This document shows positions 30,564-40,303 of a stretch of 46,166 nt of DNA, piece after piece (position 1 is the stretch's first letter; the number at the start of each line of letters is the position of its first letter). A program made the translations under genes and the position numbers. The DNA comes from Jannaschia aquimarina (GTDB lineage Bacteria; Pseudomonadota; Alphaproteobacteria; Rhodobacterales; Rhodobacteraceae), in assembly GCF_000877395.1 (NCBI RefSeq), contig NZ_JYFE01000004.1:1-46166 (forward strand). Direction: 5' to 3'. The notes beneath the pieces were generated by a model. The model was not told where the DNA came from and did no database searches. It was given only the letters and a program-made list of their open reading frames with translations.

Positions 30564-32276
30564 ATGCGAGCGGCCCGTCTGATCCCGATCCTCGACTGGG
30601 GGCGGCGCTACGATCGCGCGGCCTTCGGGTCGGACCTGCTGGCGGCGGTGATCGTGACGATCATGCTGGTGCCGCAGTCGCTGGCCTATGCCATGCTGGC
30701 CGGCCTGCCGCCCGAGGCGGGGATCTATGCCTCCATCGTACCGATCCTCCTCTATGCGGTGTTCGGCACCTCGCGGTCGCTGGCCGTCGGACCCGTCGCG
30801 GTCGTCTCGCTGCTGACGGCCTCGGCCGTGGGCGAGGTCGCCGCGCAGGGAACTGCAGGCTACGCCGTGGCCGCGCTGACACTCGCGGGACTGTCGGGCA
30901 CGTTCCTCGTCCTGCTCGGCCTCCTGCGGCTCGGCTTCGTCGCCAACTTCCTCAGCCACCCGGTCATCGCGGGCTTCATCACCGCATCGGGCATCCTGAT
31001 CGCCGCAAGCCAACTCAAGCACTTGCTGGGCATCGACGCCCATGGGCACACGTTGATCGAGATCGTGGCCTCGCTGCTTTCGCACCTGAGCCAGACCAAC
31101 TGGATCACACTCGCCATTGGCTCAGCGGCGACGGCCTTCCTCTTCTGGGTCCGCCGGGGCATGAAGCCCGCGCTGCGCCGCATCGGCCTGCCGCCGCTCG
31201 CGGCCGACGTCGCGGCCAAGGCCGGGCCGGTGGCGGCGGTGGTGGCCACGACGCTACTCGTCTGGGGTCTGTCGCTCGAAGAGCGGGGCGTCGCCATCGT
31301 CGGCGCGGTGCCCCAGGGCCTGCCGCCCCTTACACTGCCGTCCTTCGCCCCCGACCTGATCGCGCAACTCGCCCTGCCCGCGGTCCTCATCTCCATCATC
31401 GGCTTCGTCGAATCCGTCTCGGTCGCTCAGACCCTCGCTGCCAAGAAGCGCCAGCGCATCGACCCCGACCAGGAACTCATCGGCTTGGGCGCCGCCAACA
31501 TCGGCGCGGCCTTCACGGGGGGCTACCCGGTCACCGGCGGCTTTGCCCGGTCGGTCGTGAACCACGACGCGGGCGCCGAGACGCCGGCGGCGGGCGCCTA
31601 CACCGCCCTTGGCCTCGCAGTCGCGGCGCTCGCGCTGACGCCGCTGATCTTCTATCTGCCGACGGCCACGCTGGCGGCGACCATTGTGGTGGCGGTGCTT
31701 TCGCTGGTGGACCTATCGATCCTGCGCCGCACCTGGGACTACAGCCGCGCCGATTTCGCCGCCGTGGCCGCGACGATCCTGCTGACCCTTGGCTTGGGCG
31801 TCGAGGCTGGCGTGGCCTCCGGCGTGATCCTGTCGATCCTGCTTCACCTATGGAAGACATCTCTTCCCCATGTCGCCGAGGTGGGCCGCGTCCCGGGCAC
31901 CGAGCACTTTCGCAACGTCCTCCGCCACGAGGTCGAGACCGTGCCCCACCTCGTGACCCTGCGCGTCGACGAGAGTCTCTACTTCGCCAACGCCCGCTTC
32001 CTTGAGGATCTCGTGCAGGCCCGCGTCACCGAGGGCTCCGGCATCACTGACATCGTGCTGATGATGAGTGCGGTCAACGAGATCGACTTCTCCGCTTTGG
32101 AGAGCCTCGAGGCGATCAATGCCCGGCTCCGCGACATGGGCGTGCGCCTGCACTTTTCGGAAGTGAAAGGCCCCGTGATGGACCGGCTGGAGCGCTCCCA
32201 CCTGCTCGCCGACCTCACCGGCCGCGTCTTCCTCAGCCAGCACGACGCCTGGGCGGCTCTAACCGAGCAAACGTAG
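30564..32276 (+). CDS. SulP family inorganic anion permease with STAS domain
   Basis: The 570-residue protein has the SulP core of about 12-14 helices with VPQSLAYAMLAGLPPEAGIY, VGPVAVVSLLTASAVG and GFVESVSVAQTLAAKKRQRI, then a C-terminal STAS domain (VTLRVDESLYFANARFLEDL, and VNEIDFSALESLEAIN). SulP proteins transport sulfate, sulfite-like or bicarbonate anions. At the end of this operon, sulfite or sulfate transport is the natural inference. It starts 8 nt after the rhodanese stop. Confidence 0.93.
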   Translation: MRAARLIPILDWGRRYDRAAFGSDLLAAVIVTIMLVPQSLAYAMLAGLPPEAGIYASIVPILLYAVFGTSRSLAVGPVAVVSLLTASAVGEVAAQGTAGYAVAALTLAGLSGTFLVLLGLLRLGFVANFLSHPVIAGFITASGILIAASQLKHLLGIDAHGHTLIEIVASLLSHLSQTNWITLAIGSAATAFLFWVRRGMKPALRRIGLPPLAADVAAKAGPVAAVVATTLLVWGLSLEERGVAIVGAVPQGLPPLTLPSFAPDLIAQLALPAVLISIIGFVESVSVAQTLAAKKRQRIDPDQELIGLGAANIGAAFTGGYPVTGGFARSVVNHDAGAETPAAGAYTALGLAVAALALTPLIFYLPTATLAATIVVAVLSLVDLSILRRTWDYSRADFAAVAATILLTLGLGVEAGVASGVILSILLHLWKTSLPHVAEVGRVPGTEHFRNVLRHEVETVPHLVTLRVDESLYFANARFLEDLVQARVTEGSGITDIVLMMSAVNEIDFSALESLEAINARLRDMGVRLHFSEVKGPVMDRLERSHLLADLTGRVFLSQHDAWAALTEQT

Positions 32277-32422
32277 CGGATGAGTGCACCCATATGCGAC
32301 ATATTGATGAAACGTGCCGGCCGAACGGATCAACGTCGCAGTAGGGTTGCCATCGCGGCTATGCGACGTCTACAGTTGCAGGTCTAGACCCTACCGCGAC
32401 ACCGGAGGCTCAGACCCCTTCC

Positions 32423-33025
32423 ATGCCCCGCTACGGCTACGCCCGCGTCTCCACGACTGACCAGGACCTCACCGTCCAGCGCGAGGCATTGATGCGCGCG
32501 GGCTGCACTGTGATCCGAGAGGAGAAGGTCTCGGGCACTTCGCGCCAGGGCCGGGAGGAGTTGCGGACGTTGCTGGAGTTCCTCCGGCCCGACGACGAAC
32601 TGGTCGTGACCCGGGTGGACCGGCTCGCGCGCTCCATCGGGGATCTGCAGGACATCGTCCGGGAGCTGCGCACGAAGGAGGTGGCTCTCGTCGCGACCGA
32701 ACAGCCCATCGACACCTCCACCGCCGCCGGCAAAGCGTTCCTCGACATGTTGGGCGTGTTCGCCGAGTTCGAGACCAACCTGCGCCGCGAGCGGCAGATG
32801 GAGGGAATCGCGAAGGCCAAGGCCCGGGGGGTCTACAAGGGGCGCAAACCCATGGTGGACGCTGCGAAGGTGCACGAGTTGCATGCCCAAGGGCTGGGGC
32901 CGGTGGCGATCGCGGCGGAACTTAAGGTCAGCCGATCGACGGTCTGGCGGGTGCTGACCGCAGACGGGCAGGGGGACCGGTCGTCGAAGGCCGTGGCCGC
33001 CGTATCTTCGGATGACGGCCCATGA
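32423..33025 (+). CDS. Serine recombinase of the resolvase/invertase family
   Basis: The 200-residue protein begins MPRYGYARVSTTDQDLTVQR, with catalytic Ser10, then LRPDDELVVTRVDRLARSIG (resolvase Arg motif), VFAEFETNLRRERQMEGIAK, and a C-terminal Hin-like helix-turn-helix (LGPVAIAAELKVSRSTVWRV). It would catalyse site-specific strand exchange at short paired sites, which I could not identify. It lies between the sulfur operon and the distal end of the CRISPR array and could be a relic of a mobile element. Confidence 0.93.
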   Translation: MPRYGYARVSTTDQDLTVQREALMRAGCTVIREEKVSGTSRQGREELRTLLEFLRPDDELVVTRVDRLARSIGDLQDIVRELRTKEVALVATEQPIDTSTAAGKAFLDMLGVFAEFETNLRRERQMEGIAKAKARGVYKGRKPMVDAAKVHELHAQGLGPVAIAAELKVSRSTVWRVLTADGQGDRSSKAVAAVSSDDGP

Positions 33026-33170
33026 CCCGGAGCGGACATTCGCGCGAGGTGCGGTCGCTGCGGAGCAGCGTGCCGATTGCCGCTGTCTCATCCGCCGCAG
33101 ACGATGGCGCTGTGCTTTCCGCGCAGGCTCAGCATGACGGTGATCGCTTCGTCTTTCCGATCGCTCCAGA

Positions 33171-33202
33171 ATTGGCCATGTTCGCCCTCGAAAGGGGGCA
33201 AC
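33171..33202 (-). repeat. Possible fossil CRISPR repeat beyond the array end
   Basis: CGCCCTCGAAAGGGGGCAAC (33183-33202) resembles the array repeat core CGCCCCCGCGAAGGGGGCGAC with one deletion and three changes. The gap to the first real repeat is exactly 34 nt, the common spacer length. It is the extreme old end of the array, where repeats decay. 33026-33170 holds no supported gene. Confidence 0.4.
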
Positions 33203-33236
33203 GCGGCCATGAAGTCGAACAATCCCTCGGGCGTGT

Positions 33237-36200
33237 GTGTCGATCCACGCCCCCGCGAAGGGGGCGACCGGAGCCCATCAGGTCCTTCAACATCTTGCCC
33301 AGGTTTCGATCCACGCCCCCGCGAAGGGGGCGACACGTCCCGAAGGGCGTCACCAAGCTCTACGTCCGGTTTCGATCCACGCCCCCGCGAAGGGGGCGAC
33401 GCCAGGACCGGCGCCAGATCGAAGCCGTAGTCAAGTTTCGATCCACGCCCCCGCGAAGGGGGCGACGACGGTCTCTGGTGGGCAGGTGATCGTATCTGCG
33501 GTTTCGATCCACGCCCCCGCGAAGGGGGCGACGCCTCTGCAACCGGCACCTCGAAGGCGAAGCAGGCGTTTCGATCCACGCCCCCGCGAAGGGGGCGACC
33601 GGGGGGGCGCCGCACAGGCGGTGTCATTGGATTGTTTCGATCCACGCCCCCGCGAAGGGGGCGACAACTGGCGGGACAGGTGATGGCGAGGGTACCGGCG
33701 TTTCGATCCACGCCCCCGCGAAGGGGGCGACAGGGACACTAAAGCCGCCCGTCTCATACACAACTGTTTCGATCCACGCCCCCGCGAAGGGGGCAACGGC
33801 CGCCCCTTGTGCAACTTGGCCTTGTCAGACGGTTTCGATCCACGCCCCCGCGAAGGGGGCGACCGTAATGCCGTGGCGCTTGGCAAACTTACGCACCGTT
33901 TCGATCCACGCCCCCGCGAAGGGGGCGACCCATTCTTCGCGCACCATGTCTGCTTTCGGCAGCGTTTCGATCCACGCCCCCGCGAAGGGGGCGACACATC
34001 TGGGGTTGGGGCGCCAAGTGGCTTCCATGTTTCGATCCACGCCCCCGCGAAGGGGGCGACGGCGCTCGCCGGGACAATTTGGTATGCGATGTGGTTTCGA
34101 TCCACGCCCCCGCGAAGGGGGCGACCGTCGGCCAAGGCAGCCTCGCCGGATCCGGGAAGTTTCGATCCACGCCCCCGCGAAGGGGGCGACGGTGCAGGAA
34201 CTCGCCAAGAAAGTCGCCGCGATGGTTTCGATCCACGCCCCCGCGAAGGGGGCGACAGCGGAATGGCCACGAGTGGTAGCTGTCCTGATGGTTTCGATCC
34301 ACGCCCCCGCGAAGGGGGCGACAGGGTATTGCGCGCATCACGGTTTCCGGGCACGTGTTTCGATCCACGCCCCCGCGAAGGGGGCGACGACAGCCGTCGA
34401 GATGTACAACGAAAGGGCAGGCGTTTCGATCCACGCCCCCGCGAAGGGGGCGACCCTAGCGATATTCCACTTGGAGCCGTAGTAAGGGTTTCGATCCACG
34501 CCCCCGCGAAGGGGGCGACTATCGATCGCCATGTCCCGGTGGCCGTGATGCGGGGTTTCGATCCACGCCCCCGCGAAGGGGGCGACGCTCGGCCCGGTTG
34601 GCCTGTCAGGAGGGACCAATGTTTCGATCCACGCCCCCGCGAAGGGGGCGACGCCTGGACGGTGCGCAGGGGCGCGACGGAGTTGTGTTTCGATCCACGC
34701 CCCCGCGAAGGGGGCGACGAGGGCCGAGCGGGAAACCTGCTAAAAGCTGAGTTGTTTCGATCCACGCCCCCGCGAAGGGGGCGACGAGGCGCGGTCAGGC
34801 CATCAGTGCTTTTGGCGAGGTTTCGATCCACGCCCCCGCGAAGGGGGCGACACACGATACCTGGATTGGTATCGGCGCTCGGATTGTTTCGATCCACGCC
34901 CCCGCGAAGGGGGCGACCTGGAGCCATAGGTTTGCCAGATCCTCCGCCGTTGTTTCGATCCACGCCCCCGCGAAGGGGGCGACGGTCCGGTTGCCCGCCA
35001 GCATCTTCGGTGACCGAGTTTCGATCCACGCCCCCGCGAAGGGGGCGACGCCGCTGGATTCAAATAGAGACACGGCACACCGGTTTCGATCCACGCCCCC
35101 GCGAAGGGGGCGACCCTTGATGCCGCAGTGTCCCGAGGAGAAACAGATGTTTCGATCCACGCCCCCGCGAAGGGGGCGACACGGACTTTGCGGACCTCAA
35201 GACGATTGCGCCGAGTTTCGATCCACGCCCCCGCGAAGGGGGCGACTCACGTCATAGTGATTTCTCATTACGACCTAATCGTTTCGATCCACGCCCCCGC
35301 GAAGGGGGCGACACGGCAATCCCAACAGCCCGAGCACCTGCGACGTGTTTCGATCCACGCCCCCGCGAAGGGGGCGACCCAAGCCAACTCCGTCTCGATC
35401 ACACGCATCTTGTTTCGATCCACGCCCCCGCGAAGGGGGCGACTTTACCGGCTCGACTTTTCTCCTCATCAACGGATGGTTTCGATCCACGCCCCCGCGA
35501 AGGGGGCGACCGTTGGCGTCGAATGTGCCGGCGTTGTCGGAGTAGTTTCGATCCACGCCCCCGCGAAGGGGGCGACTCCGAGACGGTCATTGCCAATGCG
35601 CTTGGTGGAAGTTTCGATCCACGCCCCCGCGAAGGGGGCGACAGTGTCCGGGGAACCGTCAGTAGAACCATCAGATGTTTCGATCCACGCCCCCGCGAAG
35701 GGGGCGACCGCTACTTTCGTTTCGCTTGTTCAGCGCGCTCCCGTTTCGATCCACGCCCCCGCGAAGGGGGCGACTGGGTGCCGCCTGCTCGATATCCTCG
35801 TCGCTGGGGTTTCGATCCACGCCCCCGCGAAGGGGGCGACCGCGTCGGAAGGCGCGCGGGTGCTGTACGGTGAGTTTCGATCCACGCCCCCGCGAAGGGG
35901 GCGACGCGCGACACGCCTGACCCCGTCGCAGGCCGCAAGTTTCGATCCACGCCCCCGCGAAGGGGGCGACACGGATGCTCGAGTGGTGTTGCCATTCACA
36001 TCCTGTTTCGATCCACGCCCCCGCGAAGGGGGCGACAGGACAACGATGCTCCGTTGCCCGCTGCCGGACCGTTTCGATCCACGCCCCCGCGAAGGGGGCG
36101 ACCTGGGATTGCGAAAACATGACTCTGCGTTGCCCTGTTTCGATCCACGCCCCCGCGAAGGGGGCGACTCTTTGCCTAGCCTTTAATAAGCGCATTGCCG

Positions 36201-38212
36201 AAGTTTCGATCCACGCCCCCGCGAAGGGGGCGACAGGTTCTCTCTCTCGCGAGCCTGCCGTCCACGGTGTTTCGATCCACGCCCCCGCGAAGGGGGCGAC
36301 ACGTAAGTCCCGCCAATTCACGCGCGCCGAAGATGTTTCGATCCACGCCCCCGCGAAGGGGGCGACTTTCGCCCTCGGGCGCCTCGCCGCCCCCGCTATA
36401 GTTTCGATCCACGCCCCCGCGAAGGGGGCGACGTGATCCGCACCGCAGACCAAAACGCCAATGTTGTTTCGATCCACGCCCCCGCGAAGGGGGCGACATC
36501 CGACACAGAGGTAACCGAAAAACGTGCCGACGTTTCGATCCACGCCCCCGCGAAGGGGGCGACCACGCCGCTGCTGGCCTTTCGGAGGTGCGCGTAAGTT
36601 TCGATCCACGCCCCCGCGAAGGGGGCGACGAGTTTGCGCACTGCATCAAGGCCGCTGGCATCGTTTCGATCCACGCCCCCGCGAAGGGGGCGACCCGTTG
36701 AACCGGTGACGCGGGTCATTTTCGGTGAGTTTCGATCCACGCCCCCGCGAAGGGGGCGACTTGACCTCGCGCTGGAGCGACGCGAGGCTGGCCTGTTTCG
36801 ATCCACGCCCCCGCGAAGGGGGCGACAGCAGCCGGGAGAGGTCGCGCGCAGCTTCGACCGGTTTCGATCCACGCCCCCGCGAAGGGGGCGACGCGCCCCA
36901 TAGGGGGCGCCATTTTTCCGAAAGGTGTTTCGATCCACGCCCCCGCGAAGGGGGCGACCGCTGGCGGCTGGAATTGGGCATATGCAGACAAAGTTTCGAT
37001 CCACGCCCCCGCGAAGGGGGCGACATGATATGACCAACATGGTCGTCGATGGATTCGTGTTTCGATCCACGCCCCCGCGAAGGGGGCGACGACTGGAAAG
37101 TCCCCGGAACACCGTCCCGCACACGTTTCGATCCACGCCCCCGCGAAGGGGGCGACGTTCGGCGGGGCCGCTCCCGAACTACCCGCAGCCGTTTCGATCC
37201 ACGCCCCCGCGAAGGGGGCGACCTCTCTCGGTTGCGTGGCTTGGCATCACGCTACCGTTTCGATCCACGCCCCCGCGAAGGGGGCGACTGGCCAAGGGCG
37301 AGTTGTCCACCGTGGCGGCTTGGTTTCGATCCACGCCCCCGCGAAGGGGGCGACAGTCGATCACGGGTGCGATCTTCCGCGACGCCGAGGTTTCGATCCA
37401 CGCCCCCGCGAAGGGGGCGACCTGCCCCGGCACGTTGGGCAGACCTGTCGCGACCGGTTTCGATCCACGCCCCCGCGAAGGGGGCGACACCTTCCCGCCG
37501 GAGCGGGTCGCCTTGTACGCCAGTTTCGATCCACGCCCCCGCGAAGGGGGCGACCTGAGTGCGGTGAAGGACAAATACGAGGGCACCCGTTTCGATCCAC
37601 GCCCCCGCGAAGGGGGCGACATCCTTCCCCGACATAACCTGTCTTTGTGAATTTGTTTCGATCCACGCCCCCGCGAAGGGGGCGACCGATCTTCCGCGAC
37701 ACGGAGGAAACGCACGAGCAGTTTCGATCCACGCCCCCGCGAAGGGGGCGACTTCTAACGCGACCGGAGGCACGGTCGAGCGAACGGTTTCGATCCACGC
37801 CCCCGCGAAGGGGGCGACTTTCTGGAGGAGGCCGTCTGATGACTGACGAGAAGTTTCGATCCACGCCCCCGCGAAGGGGGCGACTGCGCGTATACTTCGA
37901 AGACCTGACGCGAACCTTGTTTCGATCCACGCCCCCGCGAAGGGGGCGACCTTCCGGGTCCGCGCCGTCGCCGACCTGAATGATGTTTCGATCCACGCCC
38001 CCGCGAAGGGGGCGACGGAAGACCAGATCGCGTCGGAGCCGAAGCCCACGTTTCGATCCACGCCCCCGCGAAGGGGGCGACCATCGGATATTTTTCTTCC
38101 GCAGCTTGGTGTTGGTTTCGATCCACGCCCCCGCGAAGGGGGCGACTTTCGGGGCTTTCCCGTGCCTTCCGGCATGGCATGTTTCGATCCACGCCCCCGC
38201 GAAGGGGGCGAC
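33237..38212 (-). CRISPR. Type I-C CRISPR array, 76 repeats and 75 spacers
   Basis: By direct counting there are 76 copies of a 32-nt repeat. On the transcribed minus strand it starts GTCGCCCC and ends GGATCGAAAC, the classical type I-C form with a GC hairpin. Spacers are 33-35 nt, mostly 34. All repeats look identical except the distal one (33237-33268, one change at position 3 of the plus-strand form) and the one at 33766-33797 (GGGGGCAAC instead of GGGGGCGAC). The leader is to the right, beside cas2, so new spacers are near 38180 and old ones near 33270. The open reading frames crossing the array are artefacts of the repeat. Confidence 0.98.
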
Positions 38213-38378
38213 TCCGTCTGGCTATCATGCTCTTTTCGGACAGGAAATGTCGGGCGATCTGCGAATCTCCGTGCGGTCGGCTCCTGACGGCCTCGGAGAA
38301 AGCCTCGATGACTTGCAAAACAGATGTCTACAAGGCCCGCGAACCTCTCAAGCGCCGAACGGCCGCTTGGGGTTCGCA
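38213..38378 (-). promoter_or_regulatory. CRISPR leader between cas2 and the array
   Basis: This 166-nt non-coding segment separates the cas2 stop from the leader-proximal repeat, on the side where the repeats are perfect. It is the expected place for the array promoter and adaptation signals. A conserved-looking hairpin occupies its cas2-proximal end. Confidence 0.75.
38339..38377 (-). promoter_or_regulatory. Stem-loop in the CRISPR leader directly after cas2
   Basis: GCGAACC (38339-38345) pairs with GGTTCGC (38371-38377), and inside it CAAGCG-type arms (near 38350 and 38363) pair as well, leaving a small bulge. It begins 1 nt after the cas2 stop. It could end the cas transcript or mark the leader. 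Confidence 0.5.
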
Positions 38379-38666
38379 TCACACAATTATCAGATCGTCG
38401 GGGTCCTCGGACGGGCGCGCGCCGACATGCTCGACCCGCCTGCGCCATTCCCGCCCCAGAAAGTAGAACCGCAGGCTGTCGGTGGCGGGGTCGATCGCCT
38501 CGACGAGCCGAGCGCGCATCGCCGTCCAGCGTGCCGGGTCGACCTCGCATTCAAAGACCGAGTACTGGACGCGCTGGCCATGATCTTCGCAGATCCGAGC
38601 CACGCGGCGCAATCGCCGCGCGCCGCCCGGCCCGCTGGCCACATCGTAGGTCACCAGAACCAACAC
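38379..38666 (-). CDS. cas2: CRISPR-associated endonuclease Cas2, type I-C
   Basis: The 95-residue ferredoxin-fold protein starts MLVLVTYDVASGPGGARRLR, with the conserved Asp8 metal site in the YDV motif, and has RVQYSVFECEVDPARW and LRFYFLG. With Cas1 it forms the spacer-integration complex. It begins with GTG directly after the cas1 TAG (TAGGTG), the same junction seen between cas7 and cas4. It is the last cas gene, beside the leader. Confidence 0.96.
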   Translation of the reverse strand: MLVLVTYDVASGPGGARRLRRVARICEDHGQRVQYSVFECEVDPARWTAMRARLVEAIDPATDSLRFYFLGREWRRRVEHVGARPSEDPDDLIIV

Positions 38667-39695
38667 CTACCACACCCAGGCCGGATAGGCATCGAGGTCG
38701 CCGCGCAGGAGCCGCGCCAGCAGTTGCGCCTGGACCTGCGGCACGAGGCCGAGGGGCAGCCGTTCGTCCAGCCAGGCATGGCGCAACTCCACCCGCTTGC
38801 GATCATGATAGGCTTGCAGGACCGTGCGCCGCCCGTCCTCGGTCAAGAGCACCGCGCCCGTCTCCTGAACCTGGACGTCCCGCGCAGCCAACTGCCGCCG
38901 GTTGATCAGCGACAATGCCACGCGGTCGGCCAGGGGCGCGCGCAACTCCTCCATGAGGTCCAGCGCCAGCGACATCCGACCCGGCCGGTCGCGGTGCAGG
39001 AACCCCATCTGCGGATCCAGCCCATGTGCCTCGCAGGCCGCCCGCGTGTCCAGCGCGACCAGCGCGTAGAGGAATGACAGCACCGCGTTGACCGCGTCGC
39101 GCGGCGGCCGGCGGTTGCGGCCCGCGAAGGCGAAGGCCGGGTCGTCCACCCGGATCAGACGCCCGAAGACCGACCAGTAGGCATGCCCGGCCTCGCCCTC
39201 CTGTCCACGCAGGGCGTCGAGGTCCGGGGCGTCCAGCGCCAGCCGCGCCGCGTCGGCCAGCCGCCTCTGCGCCGCGTCCACGGCCGCGGTGCCGGGCGCG
39301 TCCCCGTAGTCGCGCAGGTGCCGTCGCAGCACGGCGCGTTGGTTGGCGACCTTGGCCGCGACGATCGCGCGGGCCACCGGCAGGGCGGCGGCGGGATCCG
39401 CGGTCGCCCGGTGCTGCGCGCGCCGTAGCAGGACGTTGCCCGATTGCGGCCCCTCAATCCGCGCCATCAGCTTGCCGGACCAGCCCAGGCAGGCCATCGA
39501 GATGCCGGATGCCGCCGCGAAGTGCATCACGTCCGGCGAGGCCGAGGTCTCGCCAAACAGGACGATCTGCCCCAGCAGGTGGGCCGGGCTGCGCTTGGCC
39601 ACGCGACCGTCGATCTCCACGGCGATGGTCTCGCCGTCCTTGCGCAGCCGCGCGCCCTCGGTCGTGACGTAGAGCGTGTTGAGAAGCCGCTTCAT
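38667..39695 (-). CDS. cas1: CRISPR-associated integrase Cas1, type I-C
   Basis: The 342-residue protein starts MKRLLNTLYVTTEGARLRKD (type I-C Cas1 opening). Putative metal ligands are Glu166 in LRGQEGEAGHAYW, His234 in MGFLHRDRPGRM and Asp246 in SLALDLMEELR. It inserts new spacers at the leader-proximal repeat. Its ATG overlaps the cas4 stop (ATGA). No damage to the active-site segments is visible, so adaptation should be possible. Confidence 0.97.
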   Translation of the reverse strand: MKRLLNTLYVTTEGARLRKDGETIAVEIDGRVAKRSPAHLLGQIVLFGETSASPDVMHFAAASGISMACLGWSGKLMARIEGPQSGNVLLRRAQHRATADPAAALPVARAIVAAKVANQRAVLRRHLRDYGDAPGTAAVDAAQRRLADAARLALDAPDLDALRGQEGEAGHAYWSVFGRLIRVDDPAFAFAGRNRRPPRDAVNAVLSFLYALVALDTRAACEAHGLDPQMGFLHRDRPGRMSLALDLMEELRAPLADRVALSLINRRQLAARDVQVQETGAVLLTEDGRRTVLQAYHDRKRVELRHAWLDERLPLGLVPQVQAQLLARLLRGDLDAYPAWVW

Positions 39696-40303
39696 TCCGG
39701 CACCCCCGCCCGCGCCAGCCGCCGGGCCAGCCATCCCGCGGCGGCGCGCGGCGCCTCGGGACGGCACAATCCGTTCAGCGAGCAGCCTTCGCACCGCCCG
39801 GCCTCGTAGACCGGCGAAGGTAGCGTGCCCTGCGCCATCGCCGACCGCGCTTCGGCCGCGACCCGTTCCGTCAGGTCGCGCAGGTCCGAGTCGAACGCCA
39901 CCGCCTGCCGCCGCCGCCGGGCCCCGTAGAACAGCGCGCCTTCGGGCACCTCCCGGCCCGTCATCTCCTGCAGGCACATGGCTTGGGCGCAAAGCTGTAC
40001 CTCGTCGGCGCGGTGCGCCTTGGGCCGGCCGCGCTTGTACTCGACCGGGAACGGGATGCCTCCCTGCATCTCGACCACGTCGGCCACCCCGTGCACACCC
40101 AGCCGCTCGGACGCGACGTGGACCGCGCGCAGCACCCGCATCCCCTCGCGGCTTTCGGGCAGGCCCTCGTCGGCGCGCTCGTGCAGGACGCGGCCCTCGG
40201 CGGTCAGGCGGTTCTCCTCCCACAAGCGCTCCACGTGGATCAGCGCGCATTGCCGGGGGCAGAACAGCCAGTGCTGCAGCGCCGAGAGCGGCAGGCTGTC
40301 CAC
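39692..40303 (-). CDS. cas4: CRISPR-associated exonuclease Cas4
   Basis: The 203-residue RecB-like nuclease has an N-terminal Cys pair (FCPRQC, Cys15 and Cys19), a nuclease core with GVADVVEMQGGIPFPVEYKR containing the Asp and ExK residues, QLCAQAMCLQEM, and C-terminal cysteines in GRCEGCSLNGLCRPE for an iron-sulfur cluster. In type I-C it selects PAM-containing prespacers with Cas1-Cas2. It starts with GTG immediately after the cas7 stop. Confidence 0.96.
   Translation of the reverse strand: MDSLPLSALQHWLFCPRQCALIHVERLWEENRLTAEGRVLHERADEGLPESREGMRVLRAVHVASERLGVHGVADVVEMQGGIPFPVEYKRGRPKAHRADEVQLCAQAMCLQEMTGREVPEGALFYGARRRRQAVAFDSDLRDLTERVAAEARSAMAQGTLPSPVYEAGRCEGCSLNGLCRPEAPRAAAGWLARRLARAGVPE

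Noticed and set aside
30407-32005. 532-residue plus-strand frame inside the SulP gene
   Set aside because: Arg/Pro-rich composition typical of a shifted frame; the SulP frame has all family motifs.
33026-33236. Short reading frame following the recombinase
   Set aside because: It runs into the array, has no ribosome site and no similarity to a known family.
34455-34951. Apparent overlap between the spacers at 34455-34487 and 34918-34951 (TGGAGCCrTAG)
   Set aside because: Only about 10 of 11 bases agree and the flanks differ, which is within chance for 75 GC-rich spacers.
33022-38550. Many long reading frames on both strands across 33-38.5 kb with repeated [20 protein letters not shown] or [11 protein letters not shown] units
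   Set aside because: They are translations of the CRISPR repeat in its different frames; their periodicity equals repeat plus spacer.
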